A stretch of DNA of 64,000 nucleotides, from positions 186,001 to 250,000 of the forward strand of contig QCNU01000001.1 in assembly GCA_003213115.1 (NCBI GenBank). Reading direction: 5' to 3'. Positions 1 to 9,144 of this stretch are shown here, in pieces. The position numbers and the translations under genes are program-made. Source of the DNA: Pelagibacteraceae bacterium AG-426-L23. Lineage in GTDB: Bacteria; Pseudomonadota; Alphaproteobacteria; Pelagibacterales; Pelagibacteraceae. The notes under the pieces were generated by a model. That model ran no database searches and was not told the origin of the DNA. It worked only from the letters and a program-made list of their open reading frames with translations. Position 1 is the stretch's first letter. Every line of letters starts with the position of its first letter.

Positions 1-37
1 TTTTTGCTTTAGCCCAATACTGAGGGGCATTACTCAT
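1..37 (-). CDS. 5' end of an unidentified gene (12 codons, cut by window edge)
   Basis: An ATG at 37-35 on the minus strand overlaps the TGA stop of the upstream permease as ATGA and opens a frame reading MSNAPQYWAKAK up to the window edge. The stop/start overlap is typical of translationally coupled genes in compact genomes, so this is probably a real gene start co-transcribed with the permease. Twelve residues are too few to name a family. Confidence 0.5.
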   Translation of the reverse strand, partial: MSNAPQYWAKAK

Positions 38-915
38 GTTCTTGGGGCAATTATTTGTTTTTTTAATTTATTCTCTCTCATAAAAATTATTAAAGAACTA
101 GTTATTACTAAAGTGGCTCCTAATAAAGTCAAAATTTTTGGTATTTCGCTCCAAATAAAGTAACCAAAAACAATGGCGAATACTAAACTTAAATATTTAA
201 TAGGTGTCACAAGTGATGCTTCTGCCAATCTATAGCTTTGAGTTAATAATAAATTTGCAACACTTCCACATAAACCAAGAACAAAAAATAATAAAAAATC
301 TATGTGTGTTGGCATAACCCAATCACCAAACAAAATTGTGCTTAAACCTAATAAAGTACAAAGTAATGTAAAATAAAATGCTATTCTGTAATTGGGTTCT
401 GTTTTCGAAAGCGACCTAACACTTATAGCAACACATGCAAAAAATATACAGAATACAATGGGAGTAATATAATAATAATTAAGATCTATGAAAGCAGGTT
501 GAACAATTAAAAGCATCCCTAAAAATCCAAGAAATACGGCTGACCATCTTTTAATACCAACTCTCTCAGATAAAAAAATAATAGATGCGATTGTAACGAA
601 TATTGGTCCTCCAAACGTTAATGACACGACATCTGCTAATGGCAATTCTCTTAAACCAAAAAATAACGCTATAATAGCTAAAGCACCACATATTGCTCTA
701 AAAGCGTGAAGACCGGGACGAGAGGTTTTGTAAAAAGAAAATATTTTGTTTTTTGGTATAATAAAAAAAATAGGAATGAATCCGATAAAAAATCTTAGGA
801 AAAGAACTTGTCCAATTGGATAATAATCTAACCACTTAACGCAAATATCCATGATAGAGAAGCAAATAACACTTCCTACCATGTACAATACGCCTATTTG
901 ATTTTGTGTTAACAA
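34..915 (-). CDS. DMT-superfamily permease (two EamA domains)
   Basis: A 293-residue inner-membrane protein with about ten hydrophobic helices in two halves (roughly residues 8-140 and 150-285), the usual build of EamA/DMT exporters. Substrate cannot be read from sequence; relatives export amino acids or metabolites, or are of unknown role. The start is a TTG, chosen because a perfect AGGAGG lies at 929-924 with an 8-base spacer, much stronger than most ribosome sites in this window. It is divergent from msrA across about 40 bases, and its stop overlaps the start of the next minus-strand gene. Confidence 0.85.
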   Translation of the reverse strand: MLTQNQIGVLYMVGSVICFSIMDICVKWLDYYPIGQVLFLRFFIGFIPIFFIIPKNKIFSFYKTSRPGLHAFRAICGALAIIALFFGLRELPLADVVSLTFGGPIFVTIASIIFLSERVGIKRWSAVFLGFLGMLLIVQPAFIDLNYYYITPIVFCIFFACVAISVRSLSKTEPNYRIAFYFTLLCTLLGLSTILFGDWVMPTHIDFLLFFVLGLCGSVANLLLTQSYRLAEASLVTPIKYLSLVFAIVFGYFIWSEIPKILTLLGATLVITSSLIIFMRENKLKKQIIAPRT

Positions 916-954
916 TTTAATATCCTCCTAAATTCTAAACATATTAAATAACTT

Positions 955-1401
955 ATGAAGAAATGTACACTTGCACTTGGTTGTTTTTGGAAACCTGAGG
1001 AAAACTTTAAAAATAAACTTGGAATTATTGAAACAGAAGTAGGTTACGCAGGAGGGGAAAATCCCACTGTTACTTATGAAGAAGTATGTGTTGGAGATAC
1101 TGGTCATGCCGAAGTGGTAAGACTTACATTTGATGAAAAAATAATTTCATTTAAAAAAATATTGGATTTGTTCTTTAAAATGCATGATCCGACTCAAAAA
1201 GACATGCAGTTTCCTGATGTTGGAACACAATACAGAAGTGAAATATTTTATGAAAATGACGAACAAAAAAAAGAGGCGCAAGAAGTTTTGAGTAAAAAAA
1301 ATAAGGAATTAAATGGAAAAATTCAAACTAATATTTCAAAAATTAAAAATTATTGCAAAGCAGAAGAGTATCATCAAAAATATATAGAAAAAAATACATG
1401 A
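955..1401 (+). CDS. msrA: Peptide-methionine (S)-S-oxide reductase MsrA
   Basis: Repairs oxidised methionine in proteins in the cytoplasm, using a catalytic cysteine recycled by thioredoxin. The family GCFW motif is at residues 9-12, giving catalytic Cys10. It is followed by the VGYAGG segment, the GHAEVV segment and a C-terminal EYHQKY motif. At 148 residues it is near the short end of the family, starting almost directly at the catalytic motif with no extension. The stop codon overlaps the start of the following sulfurtransferase gene (ATGATGA), so the two are probably translated together. Confidence 0.95.
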   Translation: MKKCTLALGCFWKPEENFKNKLGIIETEVGYAGGENPTVTYEEVCVGDTGHAEVVRLTFDEKIISFKKILDLFFKMHDPTQKDMQFPDVGTQYRSEIFYENDEQKKEAQEVLSKKNKELNGKIQTNISKIKNYCKAEEYHQKYIEKNT

Positions 1402-2216
1402 TGAATAACTTGGTAACTACAGAATGGCTTGAAAAAAATCTTAGTAAAGTAAGAGTAATAGATGCAACTTGGCATATGCCTAATTTAAAACGAGAGTCAT
1501 ATAAAGAATATTTGAAGACCCATATATCAGGTTCAGTTTTTTTTGACCTTGATAAAAATTCTAATGAAAAATCTTCTCTACCTCATATGCTACCAAATAA
1601 ACAAAAGTGGGGAGAAATAGTTTCAGATTTTGGAATAAAGAATTCTGATAATTTAGTAATTTATGATAGCTCTGATGCGTTTAGCTCATGTAGATGCTGG
1701 TTTAGTTTTATTTATTTTGGCCATGATCAAAATAAAGTTTCTATTTTAGATGGTGGTCTAAAAAAATGGATAAGAGAGAAAAAACCTTTAACAAATAAAA
1801 TAATCAAATTTCCTAAAAGCGATTATTTAGTAAAGGAAAATAAATTCTTAATTAAAAATAAAGAACAAATTAAACAGAATATTTTATTAAAAGACTTTGA
1901 ATTAATTGATGCGAGGTCTGAAGAAAGATTTAAAGGACTCGTTCCAGAACCTAGAGAGGGTTTAAAGAGTGGACACATTAAAAATTCAAAAAATATTCCT
2001 TTTGCTGAATGTATTAATAAAAAAGATAATACTTTTAAAAATAAAGAGGAGTTGAATGAAATATTTAAAAAACAAGATATTAATTATGAAAAAGATATAG
2101 TTTTTACTTGCGGATCAGGAGTAACAGCTTGTGTTTTGGGTCTAGCAAATTCTATTATAAGTGGTAAAACACCTATTATCTATGACGGATCTTGGTCTGA
2201 ATGGGGTAAAGAATAA
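1398..2216 (+). CDS. sseA: Two-domain sulfurtransferase (3-mercaptopyruvate sulfurtransferase-like)
   Basis: A tandem rhodanese protein of 272 residues. The C-terminal domain carries the active-site loop CGSGVTA with catalytic Cys238. This loop is characteristic of 3-mercaptopyruvate sulfurtransferases, whereas thiosulfate rhodaneses have a different loop. It should move sulfur from mercaptopyruvate to thiol acceptors or cyanide. The frame is open further upstream, but the ATG at 1398, overlapping the msrA stop, is the likely start because the upstream residues would lie inside MsrA; a second ATG follows at 1401. The pairing with msrA and the RND genes suggests a thiol or stress-related operon, which is inference. 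Confidence 0.88.
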   Translation: MMNNLVTTEWLEKNLSKVRVIDATWHMPNLKRESYKEYLKTHISGSVFFDLDKNSNEKSSLPHMLPNKQKWGEIVSDFGIKNSDNLVIYDSSDAFSSCRCWFSFIYFGHDQNKVSILDGGLKKWIREKKPLTNKIIKFPKSDYLVKENKFLIKNKEQIKQNILLKDFELIDARSEERFKGLVPEPREGLKSGHIKNSKNIPFAECINKKDNTFKNKEELNEIFKKQDINYEKDIVFTCGSGVTACVLGLANSIISGKTPIIYDGSWSEWGKE

Positions 2217-2219
2217 AAG

Positions 2220-3086
2220 ATGAAAAAATCTAAAAAAGTAACTATTGGAATATTATTATTTTTTATTGTTATAGCTGTCATAATTGGTGGCAGAAGTGCA
2301 ATTGGGAACCATTTTAAAAAAAAATTTTCAAAAAGACCCCCACCAGGAGTAATAGTTGAAGTTGTAAAAGAAAAAAATTTTAGTCAAACTATTGAGAGTT
2401 ATTGTACAGCATTAAGTAGCCAATCAGTTTCTTTCAAAATTAAAAAAAGTGAACTCATTGAACCAATTAATTTTGGTAAAAAAGTAAAAAGAGGAGATAT
2501 AATTGCAAAATTATCTTCAAAAAATATTGTAGCACCTTTTTCTGGAAAAACAGGAACAAGGGGTATTAGTTCGTCGATTTTGGGAACTAATTCTATAATG
2601 TTAACTCTTGATGACTCAAAAAATATACTTTGTGATTTACAAATTCCAGAAATTTTTGCAGGAGTATTAAAAAAAGGTCTAAGAATAAATGCTAAATTTT
2701 TGGCGTATCAAGGAAAAGATTACGAGGGTGTAATTGACTCAGTTGCATCAAGAATTGACGCTCAGACCCGGTCGATTTTAGCTAGAGCAAAAATCAAAAA
2801 CGAAGATTTTGAAATTCTTCCAGGTTCGCTTTTAGATATAAAGCTTTTTTACAATGAAAAAAAAGCTCTTTCTGTAGCAGATACAAGTATAATTTTTGAA
2901 GATAAAAAAAAATTCATCTATAAAGTTTTAGAAAATAATAAAATAGAAAAAATTGAAATCGTTACCGGTATTAGAAAAGATGGAAATTTAGAAGTTTTAA
3001 GTGGTCTAGACGAAAATGATAAAATTGTAAAAGAAGGATTAACACGTTTAAATAAAGGTATGACTGTTAAACCATTAGTTGAGTAG
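2220..3086 (+). CDS. RND efflux periplasmic adaptor (membrane fusion protein), hairpin-less
   Basis: The periplasmic adaptor of the RND pump encoded 3 bases downstream. Residues 5-27 form an N-terminal membrane anchor with no lipobox. The two halves of the lipoyl domain are at about 80-100 (RGDIIAKL) and 101-125 (NIVAPFSG) and follow each other directly. Classical adaptors of the AcrA type have a long alpha-helical hairpin between these halves, and here it is absent. Beta-barrel and membrane-proximal domains follow to residue 288. It begins 4 bases after the sulfurtransferase stop. How it contacts an outer-membrane channel without the hairpin is not clear. Confidence 0.88.
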   Translation: MKKSKKVTIGILLFFIVIAVIIGGRSAIGNHFKKKFSKRPPPGVIVEVVKEKNFSQTIESYCTALSSQSVSFKIKKSELIEPINFGKKVKRGDIIAKLSSKNIVAPFSGKTGTRGISSSILGTNSIMLTLDDSKNILCDLQIPEIFAGVLKKGLRINAKFLAYQGKDYEGVIDSVASRIDAQTRSILARAKIKNEDFEILPGSLLDIKLFYNEKKALSVADTSIIFEDKKKFIYKVLENNKIEKIEIVTGIRKDGNLEVLSGLDENDKIVKEGLTRLNKGMTVKPLVE

Positions 3087-3088
3087 TT

Positions 3089-6000
3089 ATGCATAATTTT
3101 TGCCTTCTAAATATTAAAAGACCAGTACTAAGTAGTGTTTTCTCTTTGCTTCTTGTAGTTTTTGGTTTGTATACATTCTTTCAAATTAGCACTAGGGAAT
3201 TACCAAAAAATCTTCAGCCTCCAGTAGTTGAAATCAGAACCAACTATACCGGAGCGAGCCCCTCTATAATTTCGTCAGAAATTTCTGAGCCAATAGAGTT
3301 AGCAGTGGGTGGAGCCGAAGGTATTAAATCAATAGATACTATTTCTGAAATTGGAAGAAGTACGATTAAAATAGAATTTTTAACAAATATTGATGTTGAC
3401 GATGCTGCAAACGATATTAGAGAAAGAGTAGCTAGAATTTTAGATAACCTTCCAGATGATAGTAAAGCTCCTGAAATTCGAAAAGCTTCAGCAGGTTTTT
3501 CTACGAGTATGTGGTTATCCGTAAGTAGTACTACTTGGAGTTCATTAGAAATAGGGGATTTTGTTAAAAGAAATTTAGTCGATACATTCAGTTCAGTTCC
3601 TGGAACTGGTCGAATAATTGTAGGTGGAATTAATGAGAAGGCAGTCAGAGTTTATTTAAATCCAATTTTACTAAGTGCAAATGACTTAGACGTAAAAGAT
3701 GTTGAGGATGCAATAAGAAAAAATAATGTTTCAATACCTGCGGGAACTATAGAGTCTAATAATGTGGATCTTACTCTTGATCTAGGAAAAGCATACAAAG
3801 ATATAAATTCTATTAAGCAACTACCAATAAAAAAAATTAATAGTAAAACAATCACCTTGGGAGACCTAGGAGAAATTAAGTATGGTCCAGTTTCAGAAAA
3901 AACTCTTTTTAAAGCTCAAAGTCGTAATTCAATAAATGAAAATACTGTTGGAATTGGAATTTATGCTCGAACAAATGAGAGTACGGTAACCCTTTCAAAG
4001 AATATAAGAAAAAAAATCAAGGAAGTAAAAAAAACTTTACCTAATGGTCTAACTTTATCAGTAAGTTTTGATCGTGCTAGCTATATTAAAGAAGCTATTA
4101 TGATGTGTTATCAATCCATAATTTTAGCTTTGGCACTTGTTGTGGGTATAATTTATCTTTTTTTAGGAAATGTTAGAGCAATGATAGTGCCTGCAGTTAC
4201 GTTGCCGGTAAGTTTAATTGGAGCTGCATTGGGTTTATGGATTTTTGGACTTACTATTAATATTTTTACGTTGCTTGCAATAATATTAAGTGTGGCCATA
4301 GTTACTGATGACAGCGTGGTTATGACAGAGTCTATTTATCATAGAATTGAACAAGGAGACTCTCGATTATTAGCCGCAGCAAATGGAAGTAAAAATGTTA
4401 TTTTTGCTATTTTATCTACTAGTATTATAATTTTAGCAACTTTTGCACCTTTGCTATTTATTGGTGGTATAAGTGGCACTCTATTCAGAGAAATGGCAAT
4501 AACTCTTTCTATTGCAGTTGTAATAAGTACCTTTACTGCTTTATCTATTGCGCCAATGTTAGGATCAAAATTATTAAATAAAAAAGAAAATAAAACAAGA
4601 ATAGTTCAAAAGTTCGAAAAATTTTTTAAATCTTTTGAATTTTTTTACTCTGAAACTTTAAGTTATTGGATAAAAAGACCAAAGATAATTATTTGGTTTA
4701 TGGTTTTTATAGTTTTTATAGGTGGATTTCTTTTCAAAATAACTCCTAAGACTTTATTAGAAAAAAATCCTGATAGGGGGGTATACCTTGTTTTTGGAAA
4801 AACAGATGAGTCATCATCATTTGAGTATACTGTTGACAAAGCAGAAAAAGTTGAAAAAAGATTAATACCTCTTTTGCAAAAAGAAAATGAACCTTATCAA
4901 AGATTGATCATGAGGGTGCCAGGTTTTGGAAGATCATCACAGTCTTATAATTCATTTATAATAATTGCATTGTTAGATAACTGGAAAGATCGAAAAGAAA
5001 GCGCTCAAAAAATTGTTAGAAAAGCTATAGGTAAAATAGTTACTGTTCCTGGGACAATGGCTTTCCCATTAACCCCGAATTCTATAAGGGTAAGCAACTA
5101 TCAAAAGCCTGTAGTTGTTACAATTACCGGACCGTCATATGAAAAGCTTTATAAATGGCAGAACCTTGTTATGGATGATTTGAGGAAGAATAAAAACTTA
5201 GCAGATATAACATCGGATTATTCAAAAAATAAGCCAGAAGTAGAACTTATTATTGATGAAAAAAAAGCAAAAGACTTAGGTTTATCTATCCAATCAATCG
5301 GTAAGTCAGTAGAAACTTTATTTTCTGGAAAAACAGTCACAACTTTAAATGAGTCAGGGAAAGAATACCCAATAATTTTACAAGCAGATCTAAAAGATAG
5401 AAGAAAAACAGAAAGTTTAAGTAAAATTTTTGTTCGTTCTGAAACTACTGGAAAGTTAATTTCGCTAGCTAATGTTGTACGTTTTGAGGAAAAAGGATCT
5501 GCAAAACTCTTAACACGTTATCAAAGATCAAAATCAATAACCTTAACGGCACGTTTAATGGATGGGTACACTTTAAATGAAGCTTTAAATTTTATAGAGA
5601 AAACTATAGATGAAAAGGCACCATTAGCTGGAATTTTTTACAAAGGTAAATCTTTAGATTTAAAAGAAGCATCAAATGAACTGTTAGTTATATTTGCCTT
5701 GTCTTTAATAAGCGCTTACCTAGTAATGGCTGGTACTTTTAATGCATGGCGACAACCGTTTGTAGTAATGTTAACAGTTCCATTAGCTGCAATAGGAGGA
5801 TTAGTTTTTATACTCTTATTTGATAGTACAATAAATATCTTTTCACAAATTGCCTTAATAGTTCTTATAGGAATAGCTACAAAAAATAGTATTTTAATTG
5901 TGGATTGGGCAAATCAATTAAGAACTACTGGAAAAACTGTTGAAATTGCCATTATTGAATCTTGCAAAAGAAGATTTAGACCAATAATGATGACCAGCAT

Positions 6001-6220
6001 ATCAACACTCATAGCAATGATTCCTTTAATAGTAGGAAATATTGGTCCTGGAGCAGGCGAAGGTATTAGATTAGCTGTTGGTTGTACTATTTTTGGAGGC
6101 ATGCTTATTAGTACTTTCTTAACCTTATTCACTACACCAGTGTTCTATTTATTACTTTGTAAAAATTCAAAAAGAATGGATGAGGTTGATTTACGTTTAG
6201 GAAAAGAATTTAATAAATAA
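3089..6220 (+). CDS. RND-family efflux transporter, inner-membrane subunit
   Basis: A 1043-residue proton-driven pump of the AcrB/MexF (HAE-1) type, with the expected repeat of TM1, large periplasmic loop and six-helix bundle, twice. The proton-relay acids are present as Asp407-Asp408 (IVTDDSVV), the same numbering as in AcrB, and the partner Lys932 is in ATKNSILIV. It is therefore probably functional. The adaptor gene sits immediately upstream. No TolC-like outer-membrane gene is adjacent, so a shared channel elsewhere is likely. Substrate is unknown. The 3' end overlaps the convergent lipoprotein gene by 11 bases. Confidence 0.93.
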   Translation: MHNFCLLNIKRPVLSSVFSLLLVVFGLYTFFQISTRELPKNLQPPVVEIRTNYTGASPSIISSEISEPIELAVGGAEGIKSIDTISEIGRSTIKIEFLTNIDVDDAANDIRERVARILDNLPDDSKAPEIRKASAGFSTSMWLSVSSTTWSSLEIGDFVKRNLVDTFSSVPGTGRIIVGGINEKAVRVYLNPILLSANDLDVKDVEDAIRKNNVSIPAGTIESNNVDLTLDLGKAYKDINSIKQLPIKKINSKTITLGDLGEIKYGPVSEKTLFKAQSRNSINENTVGIGIYARTNESTVTLSKNIRKKIKEVKKTLPNGLTLSVSFDRASYIKEAIMMCYQSIILALALVVGIIYLFLGNVRAMIVPAVTLPVSLIGAALGLWIFGLTINIFTLLAIILSVAIVTDDSVVMTESIYHRIEQGDSRLLAAANGSKNVIFAILSTSIIILATFAPLLFIGGISGTLFREMAITLSIAVVISTFTALSIAPMLGSKLLNKKENKTRIVQKFEKFFKSFEFFYSETLSYWIKRPKIIIWFMVFIVFIGGFLFKITPKTLLEKNPDRGVYLVFGKTDESSSFEYTVDKAEKVEKRLIPLLQKENEPYQRLIMRVPGFGRSSQSYNSFIIIALLDNWKDRKESAQKIVRKAIGKIVTVPGTMAFPLTPNSIRVSNYQKPVVVTITGPSYEKLYKWQNLVMDDLRKNKNLADITSDYSKNKPEVELIIDEKKAKDLGLSIQSIGKSVETLFSGKTVTTLNESGKEYPIILQADLKDRRKTESLSKIFVRSETTGKLISLANVVRFEEKGSAKLLTRYQRSKSITLTARLMDGYTLNEALNFIEKTIDEKAPLAGIFYKGKSLDLKEASNELLVIFALSLISAYLVMAGTFNAWRQPFVVMLTVPLAAIGGLVFILLFDSTINIFSQIALIVLIGIATKNSILIVDWANQLRTTGKTVEIAIIESCKRRFRPIMMTSISTLIAMIPLIVGNIGPGAGEGIRLAVGCTIFGGMLISTFLTLFTTPVFYLLLCKNSKRMDEVDLRLGKEFNK

Positions 6221-6809
6221 TATATTTCTTTTTATTTAAATTTTTTTTACAAACCGTTAATTGTTTTCTATATTTACTTGAAGTTTCTCTAACAGACCTC
6301 GCGTAAATAATTGCTTTTTTGTTATATTTAGAATTTTTATAATCTTTCCATCCCAAATAATAAGCAAGGTACTGACGGTAAGGATCAGTTTTAGGAATTT
6401 TTAAAATCTTTGAGGATTTATTAATGTACCATCCTATAAAATCTACAGAGTCTTTATAGCGCATTCTTGTAGCAAGCTTTCTTCCTGTTTCATTTTCATA
6501 TTGTTGCCATGTTCCCTTTATTGCCTGAGAATATCCAAAAGAACTTGACTTCCTTTTATAAGGAATAATTTTAAATAATCTTATTCTTTCTGGCTTGGCT
6601 AACCAATTAAAGTTACTTTCTTTTTTTATAAATGCTAGTTGTATGTGAATAGGAACGCCCCATTTTTTATATGATGCCTTTGAATGTTTGTACCAAAGGT
6701 ATCTTTCTTTAAATATTTCACAACTATTTTTAGTATTTCTAGGAACAGAAGAACAAGCGGATAAAAAAAAGAATATTATGATTATTAAATATTTTTGTAA
6801 ATGAATCAC
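6210..6809 (-). CDS. SLT-like lipoprotein (putative lytic transglycosylase)
   Basis: A 199-residue predicted lipoprotein: a hydrophobic leader ends in a lipobox LSAC with acyl-acceptor Cys19. The following domain resembles the lysozyme-like SLT fold, with the KKESNF motif (candidate catalytic Glu64) and SSFGYSQA in place of the usual GLMQ-type motif. It probably cleaves or binds peptidoglycan in the periplasm. The start is a GTG at 6809; no in-frame ATG precedes the signal peptide. It is encoded just downstream of the nuclease gene on the same strand and overlaps the RND gene at its 3' end. Enzyme activity is inferred from weak motifs. Confidence 0.7.
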   Translation of the reverse strand: MIHLQKYLIIIIFFFLSACSSVPRNTKNSCEIFKERYLWYKHSKASYKKWGVPIHIQLAFIKKESNFNWLAKPERIRLFKIIPYKRKSSSFGYSQAIKGTWQQYENETGRKLATRMRYKDSVDFIGWYINKSSKILKIPKTDPYRQYLAYYLGWKDYKNSKYNKKAIIYARSVRETSSKYRKQLTVCKKNLNKKKYIIY

Positions 6810-6829
6810 CTTTATTTTTATATAATAAT

Positions 6830-7354
6830 TTATTTAGAAATTCTTCTCCATTTTTCAGGATTCATAAATTCTCCTCTCCATAATCCTGATTTATTTTGTT
6901 TAGCAAATTCCTCATCAATAACATATTTTTTTGAATATCTTTTATAGGCTATTGCGTATCCATTTGAGACCATCCATTTATTTATATCTAATTTCTTTAA
7001 ATAACAGATGGCTATGTATCTATTATATTTATCTTTTGATTTAGAAATACATTTAACTTCTTTGTCCTGAATTTTTTTTTTCAGAGCTGTAGTAGAATAT
7101 ACCCCGCAGTCATATTGTTTTTGAAAAGAAAACATACTTATAGATAAAAAAACTTTTTTGCATTTCTGTTTTTTTTCTGGAGCATCAATACCAAAGAGTC
7201 TGATCTTTAATTTTTTAATAACTAAAGTGTCACCATCTATAATTTTTGGATATCCGTTAATTATTTCCTTACTATGTAGATTTTTAGTATAAGGTAAAAA
7301 TAATATGAATAGTAAACTAAGAAAAATCTGACTTTGCTTTTTCATTAAGCTCAT
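6830..7354 (-). CDS. Secreted thermonuclease-like nuclease (SNase family)
   Basis: A staphylococcal-nuclease-fold protein of 174 residues with an N-terminal signal peptide (about residues 5-28), so it likely acts in the periplasm or outside. The core motifs are visible: IDGDT with Asp42, IRLFGIDAPE with Arg52 and Glu60, and NRYIA with Arg112, which match the metal-binding and catalytic residues of the family. It may scavenge nucleotides or phosphate from extracellular DNA or RNA. The reading frame overlaps the end of the zeta-subunit gene by 38 bases; an in-frame ATG at 7345 would shorten the overlap slightly. Confidence 0.88.
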   Translation of the reverse strand: MSLMKKQSQIFLSLLFILFLPYTKNLHSKEIINGYPKIIDGDTLVIKKLKIRLFGIDAPEKKQKCKKVFLSISMFSFQKQYDCGVYSTTALKKKIQDKEVKCISKSKDKYNRYIAICYLKKLDINKWMVSNGYAIAYKRYSKKYVIDEEFAKQNKSGLWRGEFMNPEKWRRISK

Positions 7355-7625
7355 TCATTTTTTTCCTTATTTCTTCCTCAGAAATACTTTTGTTTTCTAA
7401 ATCTTTTTTAATCTTCCTAAAAACATCTTCATCTCCTGCCTCTTCAAAATCAGCTTTAATCACTGACTGAATATATTCTTTTTCTTGATCAGAATTATAA
7501 CCTAATTCTTTAGACACCCATTCGCCAATATATTTATTTCTTCTGGCACTAACTTTAAATTTTAATTCTTCATCGTGAGCGAATTTTTTTTCAAATGATT
7601 TTTCCCTATCGTCAAATTTATTCAT
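7317..7625 (-). CDS. F1-ATPase inhibitor zeta subunit (DUF1476)
   Basis: A small, highly charged helical protein of 102 residues. The N-terminal MNKFDDREKSFEKKFAHDEE segment and the ARRNKYIGEWVSKELG segment are typical of DUF1476. In Paracoccus this family is the zeta inhibitor that blocks ATP hydrolysis by F1FO ATP synthase; it is confined largely to alphaproteobacteria and so supports the taxonomic call. The usual four-helix arrangement fits this length. It is first in a short minus-strand run and its 3' end overlaps the nuclease gene. Confidence 0.92.
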   Translation of the reverse strand: MNKFDDREKSFEKKFAHDEELKFKVSARRNKYIGEWVSKELGYNSDQEKEYIQSVIKADFEEAGDEDVFRKIKKDLENKSISEEEIRKKMNELNEKAKSDFS

Positions 7626-7739
7626 AATCTTATTATACTGATTTTATTATCCATTTCAAAAAATCAATACTTTCATTTTTAATATCAAAAAAATTTAATA
7701 CCTTTCATTTCAATAATCTAATATAATAACAAAAGTTAT

Positions 7740-8459
7740 ATGGCTAAATTGATACTTGTTAGACACGGTCAAAGTGTATGGAATAAAGAAAATAGATTTA
7801 CCGGATGGGTAGATGTAGATTTATCAAAAAAAGGAAATTTGGAAGCTCAAAAATCAGGACAGCTCATTAAAAATCTAAATATTAATATAGATGTTTCCTA
7901 CACATCTTTTTTAAAAAGAGCTATTAAAACTCTCACAACCATACTTCAAGAAAATGATTTGGAACTTAAATTTAATACTGCTTGGGAATTAAACGAGAGA
8001 CATTATGGGTCTTTAACTGGACTTAATAAAGAAGATACAAAAAAGAAAATTGGAGAAGAGCAATTTAAAAAATATAGAAGATCTTGGGATATACCGCCAC
8101 CACCAATATCTGAAAATGACAAAAATAATTCCTTATTTAGTCCTTTAAACGCAAGTATACCTTTGGGTATGATACCATTTACAGAGTCTTTAAAAGATAC
8201 GTTTGAAAGAGTAATTCCTTATTATGAAAAAGAAATTAAAATACATATTCAAAAAAATAAAAATGTTTTAATATCAGCACATGGAAATTCATTAAGAGCT
8301 TTATGCAAAAGTCTATTTAAAATTTCTGATCAAAAAATAAATGAGTTAGAAATTCCAACTGGCAATCCTTTGATAATTGAATTTGATAATAATCTTGAAA
8401 TTAAGAAATATCATTATTTGGATGAGACTAGAGCTAAAACTATTATATTTAATCAATAA
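7740..8459 (+). CDS. gpmA: 2,3-bisphosphoglycerate-dependent phosphoglycerate mutase
   Basis: Interconverts 3- and 2-phosphoglycerate in glycolysis and gluconeogenesis. The N-terminal RHGQSVWN motif holds the phosphorylated His9; ENRFTGWVDVDLS follows, NERHYGSLTGLNK is near residue 90, and the second catalytic His is in SAHGNSLRAL. The length of 239 residues matches the cofactor-dependent family (about 228-250). It is expressed from the 110-base divergent spacer shared with the zeta gene and overlaps the convergent murU by 11 bases. Confidence 0.97.
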   Translation: MAKLILVRHGQSVWNKENRFTGWVDVDLSKKGNLEAQKSGQLIKNLNINIDVSYTSFLKRAIKTLTTILQENDLELKFNTAWELNERHYGSLTGLNKEDTKKKIGEEQFKKYRRSWDIPPPPISENDKNNSLFSPLNASIPLGMIPFTESLKDTFERVIPYYEKEIKIHIQKNKNVLISAHGNSLRALCKSLFKISDQKINELEIPTGNPLIIEFDNNLEIKKYHYLDETRAKTIIFNQ

Positions 8460-9144
8460 TTTTTAAATTTGATATTTTATCGTACATTTCTTTTGTATTT
8501 AAATGGTAAAACTTTTGCTTACTTTCTTTTCCAATTAATGAATTGTTCTCAATTAAATAATCCCAAATCTTATTCATAGAAAATACCTTATCTTTTATAG
8601 AGCCAAAAACGCTTCGATCTAGAACTTGAAGACCAGTAAAAATAAATTTATTACTAATGTCTCTACTAATCACTTCATCGTTAAGATTAAAATCTCCCTT
8701 GAAAGAGCTATCAAAACTTAAATTTTTATTGACTAATAATAAACAGGGCTTTTTCTTTTTAAAATAAAGATCTTCTAAATTTTTTAATTCGTTAGAGTAA
8801 GCTTCACTCCATAAAGTATCAGGATTAACTGCCACAAAAGGTTTTACGAAAGATCTTGTAGCGTTTAATATCCCTCCTCCAGTATCAAGCAACAAATCTT
8901 TTTCATCAGAAATTATAATTTTTGCTTTGTATTTTTTTTTATTAATATAATCTTTTATTTGATTTGGTAGATAATGAATGTTTATAGCTATTTCTTCTAT
9001 ACCATGGTTGATTAACAGTTCTATAGCTCTTTCTAGCAAATTCTTATTACCTATTTTTATTAATGGCTTAGGAGTTTTAAGAGTAATAGGCTGCATTCTT
9101 TTTCCTAATCCAGCTGCAAGGATCATTCCATGTTTAATTTTCAT
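8449..9144 (-). CDS. murU: Nucleotidyltransferase, N-acetylmuramate-1-phosphate uridylyltransferase (MurU-like)
   Basis: A 231-residue sugar-1-phosphate nucleotidyltransferase. The signature LAAGLGKRMQPITLKTPKPL starts at residue 9. A VNPDTLW metal-binding segment is near residue 100. It follows amgK with start and stop codons overlapping (9141-9144), the gene pair that in Pseudomonas recycles MurNAc to UDP-MurNAc without passing through GlcN-6-P. The pairing makes MurU the best name; from sequence alone a glucose-1-phosphate-type transferase is possible. Confidence 0.85.
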   Translation of the reverse strand: MKIKHGMILAAGLGKRMQPITLKTPKPLIKIGNKNLLERAIELLINHGIEEIAINIHYLPNQIKDYINKKKYKAKIIISDEKDLLLDTGGGILNATRSFVKPFVAVNPDTLWSEAYSNELKNLEDLYFKKKKPCLLLVNKNLSFDSSFKGDFNLNDEVISRDISNKFIFTGLQVLDRSVFGSIKDKVFSMNKIWDYLIENNSLIGKESKQKFYHLNTKEMYDKISNLKIID

